Source: Prinia subflava (Eukaryota > Chordata > Aves > Passeriformes > Cisticolidae). From it: a stretch of 64,000 nt of DNA. Below, piece by piece: positions 11,176-20,702 of the stretch; positions within the stretch are counted from its first letter, which is position 1, and every line of letters starts with the position of its first letter. A program made the position numbers and the translations under genes. A model generated the notes under the pieces. That model had not been told where the DNA came from, made no database searches, and was given only the letters and a program-made list of their open reading frames with translations. Location of the stretch: contig NW_026960610.1 in assembly GCF_021018805.1 (NCBI RefSeq), positions 1 to 64,000 of the forward strand, in the 5' to 3' direction.

Positions 11176-11970
11176 CTAGTCCTGGCTACTGTTCCCTCCC
11201 TGGGTGTACATTTTGGAGGCTCCTTCAAGGAGATAAGACATATCATCCTCCCTTCTGTTATACCTAGCAGCTTGGTCAAGGGAAACTGGGGTTACATTGG
11301 TTTTGTTATAAATGCCAATCAGATATTCCAATTTTAAATAATAATTTGGTTTATTAATAACAAATGAAATCACAGAATTTCGATAACCCACCACCAGCGG
11401 AGAAACTTGACAGAGTTTTCCTGGGAAATGTCAAGGGTGAACCGTGAGATACAGGGTCTGGCAGCCTGCTATCTCCCCCAACGGTTCACAAATTTGCCCG
11501 GTTTGGGGCTTGGTTTTTATACACTTTATTCCGCCCTTGGCAATATTTCCCTACATTTCCCATTGTTTCCCTACCAACTATACAAATTCGGGATTTTCCC
11601 CGACCAAGCAGAAAAGAGTTCTTTTCTTAGTTCAAATGTTAATGTCCAATTTCTATAGGTCCTTATAGTTGATGAATGATCGAGATATCGAAGATGTGGC
11701 TTGATGGTCTGTGAAGGTGGCACCCAAGGTGTGAGTTGCTGGTGCCAGCTTATCTCCGGGGTCCCCTCCCGGTGCTTGAGACAGCTGCAAGCTTTCCTGG
11801 AAAACTCCTTTGTTCCTTTCTGAATGGGGGCGGCGGCTGTCTCAGGGTGGTCAGTTTCACCATCTGCTGCAAAATCTCTTAAAACATAGACTTTTGCCTG
11901 ATATCACTTTATACAATTTTATTAATTTCTAATTTATCATAAGAACATGAATTAACCATTCCACATTTAT
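11176..11970 (-). mobile_element. LTR, minus orientation
   Basis: On the minus strand there is a TATA box (GTGTATAAAAACC, about 11513-11525), and downstream of it AATAAACC (about 11348-11356). This is the order expected of a promoter and polyadenylation signal read leftward. Edges are approximate. Confidence 0.45.
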
Positions 11971-11983
11971 AACAGTTTTGGGG

Positions 11984-13004
11984 TGTGTTGGTTTTGTTCA
12001 GCATAGTTTTTCATAGTGAGGGGGCCACAGTGGTGACTTCTGTGAGAAGCTGCTAGAAGCTTCCACCATGTCTGGCAGAGCCAATCCCTGATGGCTCTGA
12101 AGATGGACATACCACTGGCCAAGGCTGGGCCAATTAAAGAGGTTGGTAATGCCTCTGTGATGACATATTTAAGAAGAGAATCAACACAAAGTCACACAGT
12201 TTTCTCCTAGTTAGAAAAGAGAAGGAGGTGAGAGCAGGTGAGGGGGAAAACAACATGGAGACACCAAGGTCAATGGAGAAGGAGGGGGAGGAGGTGCTCC
12301 AGGCACCAGAGCTGAGATTTGTCTGCAGGCTGTGGTGAAGACCATGGTGAAGCAGGCTGTCCCCCTGCAGCCCATGGGGATCCATGGGGGATGCAGAGAT
12401 CCACCTCCAGTCTGTGGGGAAGGTGCCCATGCCTGAGCTGGTAGATGCCTGGAGGAGGCTGTGTTGCAGTGAGAGTCCCAGTGGAGAGAAAGGGCCCTTG
12501 CTTCCAGGCTGGAGCAATCTGTCCTTGGAGGACTGCACCCCATGGAAAGAGAGACCCAAGCTGCAGCAGTTTTGGGAGAACTGCTGCTCATGAGTGTGGA
12601 CCCATGCTGGAGAAGTTCACAGAGAATGGTCTCCCATGGGAAGGGACCCCCACAGTCTCACAGGGGAAGGACTCCTCTCTCAGCCTTGGGTGATGAACTG
12701 ACCGAACCCCCATACCCTGTCTCCTGTGCTGTCGGTAGTAAGGAGGGAGGAGTTGGGGGAAGAAAAGGTGTTTTTAAGGGCTTATTTTACTTTTCATTAT
12801 CCTCCTCTGACTCTGTTAGTAATAAATTCACTTTGTACCTTTAAGCTGAGCCTGTTTTGCCCTTTGAGTGTTTTTTCCCGGTCCTTATCTCAACTCATTA
12901 AGCCTTTGTTAATTTTTTTCTGTCCTCTGCCCAGCTTTGGCAGGGGAGGGTGAGTGAGCGGCTTTCGTGGGTGCCTAGCATTTGGCCAGTGTCAAACCAT
13001 GACA
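11984..13004 (+). mobile_element. ERV-L-type solo LTR (about 1.0 kb)
   Basis: It begins TGTGTTGG and ends AACCATGACA. AATAAATTCAC (about 12820) lies before a short U5 with CTGTTTTGCCC, the same architecture as 2809-4085 and 61038-63049. It sits between unrelated LTR sequence and a minus-strand ERV-L gag fragment. The flanks share only GGTG, so no secure target duplication. Confidence 0.6.
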
Positions 13005-13013
13005 AGGTGCAAC

Positions 13014-13682
13014 TCCCTCAGTAGTTTCCTCCTTTAGTTCAGGCACCCTTGCTGACAGGACAAAGTGGGTTTTCCATCTCATCTTTTCATATCTTTCGCA
13101 TGCTCACACAGGAAGAACCACAGGTCAGCTTGTGGGGTGTATCCCCTCTCCCTAGCTGGGGGACATTGGGCTCTGATGTCTGGGCCTCTGGTGTGCACTG
13201 GTGCCACATAGGAACTGTTCTCCCTCATTTCTTTCCTCATCTCCTCCTTGAGTTTTTCCCAGTCATCCTTGAGTTTCTCAACCACAGCAGAGATGTGAGT
13301 CTGCATCAGGCCATGCACCATGTCCGCATAATTCCTGAGTTTTCTAGTTACGGAACCCACTGCCTCTTGGTTGTCCTCGAAATGCATTGTTGCCATGAAG
13401 TTGGGGTATTCAGATGGCCCCAGATGTACAAGGCTCAACAACATTTGCACTAGGCACCTGGGCTTGTCAGGGTAGCTATCTTGTTGTCTGTCCCTTCCAA
13501 AAAGTATCTCCAATACTGTCATTTCTCTCGTGCATAGGATCCCTTTCTCCATGGTCTTCCAGGGTATCACAGTTGGCACTGTGATTCAGGGCCATATCCA
13601 GCCGGGGGAGCGTGGCCAAAATACAGGGGCGGAAATGATGGAGTGCCCAAAAAATTAACTTTAATGGTGGTAAAATAAACAC
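13014..13682 (-). pseudogene. gag: ERV-L gag fragment (helical region)
   Basis: The minus-strand translation contains TREMTVLEILFG, LGPSEYPNFMATMH, VGSVTRKLRNYADMVHG, HISAVVEKLKDDWEKLKEEM and PPARERGYTPQADLWFFL, a pattern I associate with ERV-L (class III) gag. The KLKDDWEKLKEEM part is amphipathic and coiled-coil-like. One open frame of 166 codons covers most of it. It lies between a solo LTR (to 13004) and LTR-like sequence from about 13594, and probably belongs with the fragment at 14386-14842. Confidence 0.6.
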
Positions 13683-14010
13683 AGAGACCTCATGGTCTGA
13701 GGGGCAGCATCCAAAGACCTGGGGGTGTGGCTAACTTAATACATAGGGGTATCTGGGGGCAGGGGTCCAATCCAGAACGCAGGATAGAGACATGACTTTA
13801 TATGTCAAAGGTCCCAAACCAGAACCAGAGACATGACCTATTTTGGAATTATGCAATTAGCATCCTGATTTCCATATCCTGCCTCCCATGGTCTCAGGTT
13901 TATGATTTCTGCATAAGCAGCCTGGGCTAAGGTATTATCCATCCCAGGTAGCTCAGTTTCCACACCAGGGCATTCTATGATGGTGCTCCTGCAGTCTGTC
14001 TCTGTGAACA
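13683..14010. mobile_element. Uncharacterised LTR-like sequence
   Basis: It contains TAAAATAAACAC (about 13673) and CA-rich flanks of LTR type, but no secure start, end or target duplication. No coding sequence. Confidence 0.3.
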
Positions 14011-14385
14011 AATGTGGGCCTGATATTTTTGGACCTGAGAGATTTTAGCCTACTGGCAGCTGCTAACTCCTTTCCCAAGGGAAACGTTTCTTAGGAAAGC
14101 TTCTTCCCAAAACAATCTTGGCAAAACAACTATCCTTTCCCAAAAAGAACTTTCTCCAGGTGGTGTTTTGCCTTTCTGGTTCTGAGAGAAAAACATTTTG
14201 GCTGTTTCTCTAGTTTAACCAATGGGACTGAGGAGGTATCATTCCTGTTCACCAATCATGTCAAGTCTGTATCAGAACACCTTATAAAATTAGACAATTA
14301 AAGCCTTTTTTATGCCTTTTGCCTTCTGAAATATTTGGAGTCTTTTGTCTTTTGTTCATGTTCTATAGCAACATCTGGTGACCTC
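14011..14385 (+). mobile_element. Class II-type LTR with primer-site remnant
   Basis: TATA-like CTTATAAAATTAG (about 14280) and ACAATTAAAGCC precede a U5 ending AGCAACA. TGGTGACCTCCGACTG follows two bases later (14376), a degenerate tRNA-Trp-like primer site. The layout parallels the C provirus (TGGTGGCCC after its LTR). It sits inside the minus-strand ERV-L gag sequence. Confidence 0.45.
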
Positions 14386-14842
14386 CGACTGAACTGCAAA
14401 TAAACATCTCTTACACTCATTTTAAGCTGCTCCCAGAGAGGAAGGGGCCCTGGCTCCTTCATGAACACCTGATCAATACCCACATCCTTGATCAAGGATC
14501 CCAAATACCTTGCTTCACCACTATCCATTTGCACGTCTGTACCCATAAGGTGCCAAACTTGAATCAACTTGGTGGGAAAAGTGTCACACCTGCCTTGCAC
14601 CATGTCTTTTTGCAGATTGCAGAGATTGTCATGGGATAGGGACTCAGTGATGATCTCAGGCTCCAGGTCCTCCACTGGTTGTAAAGACCCTGGTACTGCA
14701 TTGTCATTAACTGGGTATGCCAATTTGGTTTTATACTTCCTCCTCTGCACAAGGGCAACTGCTGCTGGCTGTGACTGCCCTTGTGGTTTAGCTGGAACTT
14801 GGATGGTGTTAACTGATGCCTTTTCTGAGCCATAAAAATCAC
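14386..14842 (-). pseudogene. gag: ERV-L gag fragment (capsid region)
   Basis: The minus-strand translation gives ESLSHDNLCNLQKDMVQ, LIQVWHLMGTDVQMDSGEAR, YLGSLIKDVGIDQVFM and GPLPLWEQLKMSVRDVYLQ, which I recognise as ERV-L gag capsid sequence. The frame is open for 146 codons (14310-14750) and runs into the inserted LTR on the left. The upstream frame (SIKPNWHTQLMTM) is shifted, so the copy is broken. Confidence 0.65.
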
Positions 14843-14854
14843 GAGCCAGTCACG

Positions 14855-15287
14855 GTTAGATGATAAATGTGGTTACCTTTTTATGAAGGGTCCTCTAGGT
14901 GCACAACATGCCAAATACCACGCCAAAAATGTGCCAAAGTTGCACGTGACATAGCAAAAGTACAGTTTTACAGGTTTAGCAAATTAGCATAATTGACAAG
15001 AATCCCAAATTAGAAACACAGGTGATGAGGTAATTCCCTCTTTTGGTTTGACCCTCTTGTGAAGCCCCCCTTCCTCGCTAGTTGTTTATGGGCAGCTGGC
15101 TTGACCTTCGTTCTCAGAAGAACCAAGATAGGATAGGGGCCTAGGAATGTGTTTTGTCTTTCTGTCTAACAGAGTAGGTAAAATGCTAGCTACGAATCTA
15201 TATAGTTATACAGTAATAGGCTACAGAGCAAACAAACATATGTGAAGAATATATAAAAGCAAAAATCAGTTTGGCAACCATTTCCCC
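14855..15287 (-). mobile_element. 3' LTR of a minus-strand ERV, with polypurine tract
   Basis: On the minus strand, AAAAGGGGGAAATGG (about 15278-15292) has the form of the polypurine tract that primes plus-strand DNA synthesis, followed by an AT-rich LTR running left to about 14855. The env remnant at 16112-16470 on the same strand is the likely body of this element, now separated from its LTR by the solo LTR at 15464. Confidence 0.45.
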
Positions 15288-15463
15288 CTTTTAGAAACTT
15301 TACAAGACACTACCTTATCTACTCTCTATTTCATATTTTACCACAGTACTGACTTACACAACCAGCTATCATACAAAAAACCAACTACAATTACAGCTAC
15401 TACGAAAAAGTTCTTTTATCCAGGCCCAGTTTGGTAAACAAGGAGTGTGTGGAAGATATAGTC

Positions 15464-16111
15464 TGTAGTGGTGTGTTAATGAATTCTTTATATTTTATAA
15501 GGTTTTCCAAGTTCTTTGTAAGATGGTTTGTTCCTTGTACACCCTGTTTTGCTTTCCTGATAGTTGCCCCTGGAACTCCCCCAGTAACTGTTAGGTGTCA
15601 ATCCTTTCCCCCCTCCTCCCTGGAGCCTGCCTGTCATCTCAGAGCCTTGCCTCAGAGCTAGAAAGTTCTATCAGGGACTTCAAGAGATAGGCTAGGTTCA
15701 GGGAAAATCCCCCTCCTCTCCCTTATGTGTGGTCCTCGTTTGTATCAGTCACCTTCCTAGCTTCTCCTGTATTGAACCCAATTGGTTGTACCCTCCTCAC
15801 CACCCTCTGTACTGCCCCTTGATAAAAGGGGGTCTCAAACCCAAAATCAGCTTGGTCTGAGCAGTCCTTGGCAGGTGGGGAGGCTCCACCCAACACCGTC
15901 AATAAACCCCCTTGGATTTACTCGACTGACTCCTCCCTTCATTCTCCATCGTTGTCTGCCCCTTGACACCTGTGCCTCAAAGTCTCGTTGGTGCCAAAAA
16001 ACCCACTGGATTGGCTTGGCTTGTGCTGCTCGCCAGCCGTACCTGCTGCTTGCCATGGTGCCTGAGCTAGCCTAGGCAGGTCAGAACAGCGTTCTGAAAG
16101 GCACTGCGACA
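15464..16111 (+). mobile_element. Solo LTR, class II, 6-bp target duplication ATAGTC
   Basis: It begins TGTAGTGGTG and ends GGCACTGCGACA. AATAAA is at 15901-15906 and a TATA-like GATAAAAGG near 15821. ATAGTC is present immediately on both sides (15458-15463 and 16112-16117). Same family as the 5' LTR of provirus G (56163-56737) and the solo LTRs at 18870 and 39007. It inserted into the env/3' region of a minus-strand ERV. Confidence 0.88.
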
Positions 16112-16470
16112 ATAGTCAAAGTTCAAGGTGTTGTTTTTGAAAGCTACCTCATGTAAAACTTGAGTTTGCTTTCAAATTTCATCCAAATCCTTCCTAATTC
16201 TTCCACTCTGGTCCACATAAGATCAACAAGTAGTGTTAATGATCGCAGGAGTGCCTCCTTGTGTGGCTAGTAGGAAATTGAGAGCCATTCTGTTTTGCGA
16301 AACCATGGGACACAAATAATGGATTTCTTCTTGTAAGGCCAAAATGCATCTGAAGTCTGCCATTCAATATGTTCAATAACAAGTGAGATGTTATCAACTG
16401 CTCTCTACAGCTCAATTACTCCCAAAGAGGGAATGAGAGAACTGATTACACTATGGAAGACTGTGGGAGT
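16112..16470 (-). pseudogene. env: Env transmembrane subunit remnant
   Basis: The minus-strand translation contains QNRMALNFLLATQGGTPAIIN followed by TTC, the layout of the conserved ectodomain region (immunosuppressive-like peptide and following cysteine) of gamma-type retroviral transmembrane subunits. This protein would fuse viral and cell membranes. Stops on either side show it is dead. The solo LTR at 15464 separates it from the polypurine tract and LTR of the same strand. It is the only clear env sequence in the window. Confidence 0.6.
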
Positions 16471-16475
16471 TCAAC

Positions 16476-17660
16476 TGATGCCTTGAGAAGCTACCTAGAA
16501 CAGAGGCTAGAAAGAGTTAAAGGAATAAAGTAGGTATTTATTAAAAAGGCCTTCAAAGGATACACCTTGGGCAGTTCAAGAACCCCGGCTGAGGCTACAC
16601 CCAAGATGAATTGACAGATCACACATTTTCACACTTTTATAAGTTTTGATCCATTTACATACTGGGGTTAATGTTGGAGTGTGAATCCCCCTGGGCCAAA
16701 TCCACACAGGCCCAGGAGTGCCCAGGAATGTGAGAATTGAATTAAAACCTTCAGAAAAAACTAAAATACATAAATCCACATAGACATGAGGTAGGAAATG
16801 CAAGTTTAGTTTTAAATAAACAGAGGATTTTTAAGTGCCCTTAAACAAATAAGAGCCTGTGCCAGTAAGAAAAAGACCTAATACCTAGTTTAAAGTTCAG
16901 TAGCATTGCCTTTTGCAAAGTTAGTTAAATTCTAGTCATAACAAAATAATGTAGCCTTGCTAAAAACATTCCTAGATAGAACAGATAGGAGCGATATGGG
17001 TAGAATTTGTACAAGAATTTACGAATATTGTCATACATCAATCTTAACTTAGGATTGGCCCAGCAAGACTGTCGAAAATTCATGTAGGTACCTGATTGGC
17101 TAAAAATAGAATAAAAATGTACTACTTGAGAATTCACACATGAGCCAAGACTCACGAGAAACACCGATGCCACTGTTGTTGCTATTGCTGCCACTGCTAT
17201 TGCTAAGATGCTCACAGAACACAGATTAAGAGTGCTGTGGCTGCTGCTTCTGCTTGGGACTTACAAACTTTATGTTAGAAGGCTTCTGTGTACTGCTGCA
17301 GACTAATAACTTTGCCTTCATGAGATTGATTTAGCCATTCAATAAAGGACTTTGCTTTTACAACTACCCAGCTTTTAGTCTTCAGTAAAGATGCCCAAGC
17401 ATCTCAGTGTCAGGTTAATTGTTCAATTACAGCTTCAGGCTATGGAGTCCCATCATCCCAGATTGCTCTCCTCAATTCGCTGTTGTTTATACTTTTTGGG
17501 CCTGAAGCTGCAAAGGTGTCCTTGTTTCTAAGGCTGGAAAAGGATTGTTTTGTCAAACTAATTGTGAGGAGAACTTGCTACCACTTTATATGAAGTTCAG
17601 AGTTATATACCAATGCAGTACAGAATCTGGAAAATATGAAAGCTAAACCTTAAGGCATCA
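16476..17660 (-). mobile_element. 3' LTR of gamma-like provirus B
   Basis: The minus strand starts TGATGCCTTAAGG directly after a polypurine tract (AAAGGGGAGGAA, 17661-17672) and ends AAGGCATCA at 16476. It carries AATAAATACC before a short U5. The plus-strand solo LTR at 16672-17412 splits it; without that, it is about 440 bp. The same family is at 37000-37427. Confidence 0.75.
16672..17412 (+). mobile_element. Solo LTR, 6-bp target duplication GGTTAA
   Basis: It begins TGTTGGAGTGTG and ends CAGTGTCA. GGTTAA flanks it exactly (16666-16671 and 17413-17418), and the older LTR resumes without loss. CATTCAATAAAGG (about 17340) is the polyadenylation signal. The 5' third resembles the LTR at 44026. 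The 6-bp duplication suits class II integrases. Confidence 0.88.
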
Positions 17661-18134
17661 TTCCTCCCCTTTACAGGCTTGACAAAGCCTCTACCTTGTC
17701 GAGTCTTTATTCTAAATATCTACTAATAATAGGTATTTAATAATAGATAAATATCTAACAACAGTAAGTATCTAACAATAGTAAATATCTAACAGTAGTA
17801 ATGTTTTGCACAGTCTGCTATCATGCAAAGAAGAATAAAGATTATTGTGAACAGTTCTTTAGGCACAGAAGAGGAATAATTTAAAACATGTTTTCATCTG
17901 AAACAGTCTCTGTTTTTACAGTTGTTTCAGGAGCAGAAGCTTTCTTAACTCTGGAGTAGTGAATCCAGAGTCCTTTGCCAGCAATTTTGACTGCGGTGAG
18001 GGTAGTTAGCAGGACTTGGAATGGTGCTCTCCACTTGGCTTGTAGAGGATCACTGTTCCACCACTTAACATAGACCCAGTCCCCAGGTTGGAAGGGAGGT
18101 GCAGGTGTGTCCAGTCCTATGGGTCTGGATAGCA

Positions 18135-18465
18135 CAATGTTGTCACAGTACAGCTAGACTGTAGCTGGACAGATAAATCTGCCTATGATGGGAAACACAA
18201 TTTAGCTCTCCTAGTTCGATAAACAAGTCCCTGGGTGAACAATGATAGGACTCAGAGACCCTCAGCCAACCCTGTTCAAGCTTAGATGCAGACACACCAC
18301 TGGCCAGAGATACGGGTGGAGAGAGATCCTGACCAATCAGCTATCTAAACCCGTGACATTCAAACCTCCTATAAATAGGGCAACCATAATAAGCTCATAG
18401 CTGTTTGTTGAGGACCCTCAGTGAGTTCATGTCATTTCTGTCTCCCAACAACGACCTCAAAGGTA
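18135..18465 (+). mobile_element. Short LTR-like insertion in integrase
   Basis: Non-coding sequence between the integrase core and C-terminal domain of provirus B. It has a TATA box (CCTATAAATAGGG, about 18369) and an AATAAG-type signal in plus orientation. The integrase residues at both edges (Y-I-V-L and N-I-V-L) overlap, so a target duplication existed but is now imperfect. Confidence 0.4.
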
Positions 18466-18869
18466 ATACGATGTAATTCTGGAGCTTCTGCAAAGTAGAA
18501 CCTAAAGCCATTAGATATCTCTGTAAATTGAGTTTCCCCTTCATGTGAATTTCACCTGGAATATGCGGAATCTGATATGGCTGGCCATATAATATTTCAC
18601 AGGGACTGATGTTACCCCTTCGCCTTGGTTGTATGCGGAGTGTCAGTAAAGCTATAGCCAAGGCCTGAACCCATGTCACAGATGTTTCCTGACAAATTTT
18701 GCTAATTTGTGTTTGAGAGTCCCATTCATATGTTCAACTTTACTACTCGCTTAGGGTCTATAATGTGTATGCAGATCCCAAGTAATTCCCCAAATCCAAC
18801 TAACTTCTTTAATTACTGTTGCAACAAAGTATGGTCCCCTATCTGATGACATCCCCAAGGGAACCCCAG

Positions 18870-19350
18870 TGTGGTATCCCCTGAAAAATGGTTTATTCTC
18901 CCAAACCCCATCCATGGTTCAGCCCCCATGTCTGTCAAACCCAGCTGTTATCTCATCCCACGCCCACCCCATGTCCATCATCCCAGACCCACCTCCCAGT
19001 TCTGGAATGTTCTCCCCAACTCTATTCCCCATTTGGCAATATGTTCAAATCACACTTTTGTGTTTTCCCTGCTTGGTTCTCCCCCTAGGGTGTGATCCCA
19101 TACCCCACCCCGAAAGTTACTGATTGGTTCCTGATTTTTGTACCACCCCTCTTTTAAAAGGCTTGCATTTCTTTGTTCTCTGTCTTCTGTCGCCGGCTCC
19201 CTTCGGACAATAAAGGCACTCCGGAATTGCCAATGATTAAGACCCCGCGTGGTCCTTTATCAGCCCTCTGTCGCCACCCCACTTCTTTTGGACCTTATCA
19301 CAATCCACTCCACCGAGCTTGCCGGGGTTTAGGAGTCCAGGATTTTGATA
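18870..19350 (+). mobile_element. Solo LTR, 6-bp target duplication CCCCAG
   Basis: It begins TGTGGTATCC and ends TTTTGATA (the usual CA now reads TA). TATA-like CTTTTAAAAGG is near 19150 and AATAAA near 19209. CCCCAG lies on both sides (18864-18869 and 19351-19356), and the integrase reading frame of provirus B is continuous across the duplicated site. Family of the G provirus LTR. Confidence 0.82.
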
Positions 19351-20149
19351 CCCCAGACCTTGGAATTATATGAATGAGCAAAACTTTCACCACCTCCTTG
19401 GCTGTATTAGTGCGACAGGGGTAAGCTTCAGGCCATCCACTTAAGGTGTCAACTAATACCAGTATGTACCGGTATCCCTCCTTGCATGGTAACTCGGCAC
19501 ATTCTATTTGCCAGTAATCTCCAGGAAGATCCCCTGCCTTTTGTTGCTCCTAATACAACTCTTTTCCTCATGTCAGGGTTGTTTTTACAACAGATTTCAC
19601 ATTTGCTCACTACTGATTGTACAGTGTCAATCATTCCCTTTCCTACTATTACCTTTTTTAGATGTTCCAGGAGGTTTTCAACCCCAAAATGTGTGATTTC
19701 GTGTTCTCTTTGAGCTAGCTCCTGAAGGATCAGGGGTGGGACTACAACCTGATTTGATGGTGTAACAGCCCATCTACTTTCTATGATCTCAGCTTTAAGG
19801 AGCTTAATTAGTTTGTGGTCTGCTTGGTCATATTTTGGGGTGAACCCTGACAAATCAATCTCTTTTTCGGGAATTACTGTGAGAATACCATTTTCTGCAA
19901 TTCCTCTCACTGCTTTATCAGCAAAGCAATTTCCCAATTCTGGAGTGGTTTACCCTGTTTGGTGACCTTTACAGTGCATGATAGCTACTTCTGTGGGGTT
20001 TTTAATGCTCTTTGAGAGGGAGAGTATTTGTTCAGCATGTTTAGCATTCAGCAGTCCTCTCTCCTTCCAGATGGCTCCATGGGCATGGACAACACTAAAC
20101 GCATATTTAGAGTCAGTCCATATACTCATCTCTCTTTCGCTCATGTGGA

Positions 20150-20516
20150 TGTTGAATGCGAGAGATTAGGCAGGCAGCATAGTGTCTGTGTGAAACTAAG
20201 TCACATAACTTTCTCACACTGGTCTGAGAAAGTGTGGCCTGAGAAATTGTGAGGAGGAACTCAAACAGTCCTTGGAGAAGGAAAACAACCTTTGCAGGTG
20301 TTTGTCTCCTTGTTGTTTTCTTGCAAGAAATGGTAGAGAGGTGTTGTTCCTAACTGTCCAGTGATGGTGATGTATTGGTTTGATGGCAAATTAAAGTTTT
20401 AGCCTTTTAGGCCTTTTCAGAACTGTCTATAAAAAAGGATCTTGAAGAACAAAACTTGTCCTCTTTTGCAACTAAGCTTGAGAGTCTTTGTCGTCACTAT
20501 CGCCATTCCTAATACA
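20150..20516 (+). mobile_element. 5' LTR of class II provirus C
   Basis: It begins TGTTGAATGCGAG, within the RNase H of provirus B, and ends CCTAATACA. TATA box CTATAAAAAAGG is near 20427. Ends were set by alignment to 2071-2363 and 31184-31486. It drives the gag-pro-pol remnant downstream. The matching 3' LTR is not found in the window. Confidence 0.72.
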
Positions 20517-20526
20517 GTGTGACATC

Positions 20527-20544
20527 TGGTGGCCCTGTCTTCTA
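20527..20544 (+). promoter_or_regulatory. Primer-binding site of provirus C (candidate)
   Basis: TGGTGGCCCTGTC starts ten bases after the LTR end. The TGG start fits a tRNA 3' CCA, but I cannot assign the tRNA; it is nearest to a tRNA-Trp-type site. Confidence 0.45.
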
Positions 20545-20702
20545 TTGCAGCCAAGACTGAAGAACCGCCGCCCTCTTTCCTCTGGAGAGGCAAGCGAAAA
20601 ATACTCCCGTGCTCTCCTGGAGAGAGCTGGTCTCTCCGACCAAGGGATAAAGGACCTTGCCAGTGAGCTGGTCTGGAATGGCCATCCCAACGAAGCTAGA
20701 GT

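Larger units (their letters stand above)
17881..20149 (-). pseudogene. pol: Provirus B: pol 3' part (RNase H and integrase)
   Basis: Reading leftward from 20144: the end of RNase H (SIWTDSKYAFSVVHAHGA, then HCKGHQ), the integrase zinc domain (HEITH, then CEIC, about 19600-19740), the catalytic core, and the C-terminal domain (FQPGDWVYVKWW and WIHYSRVKKA, 17881-18135). In the core the first catalytic position reads Glu (WQIEC) where Asp is expected, the second Asp is kept (SDRGPYF) and Glu is kept (SKVEH), with a stop before it. A solo LTR (18870-19350) and a smaller insertion (about 18135-18465) interrupt the core. Sequence pattern is gammaretrovirus-like (class I). The 5' side is cut at 20150 by provirus C. 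Confidence 0.85.

Noticed and set aside
11984..13004. Target duplication GGGTG/AAGGTG for the 11984 LTR
   Set aside because: Only four bases agree and only when the ends are shifted; not good enough to call.
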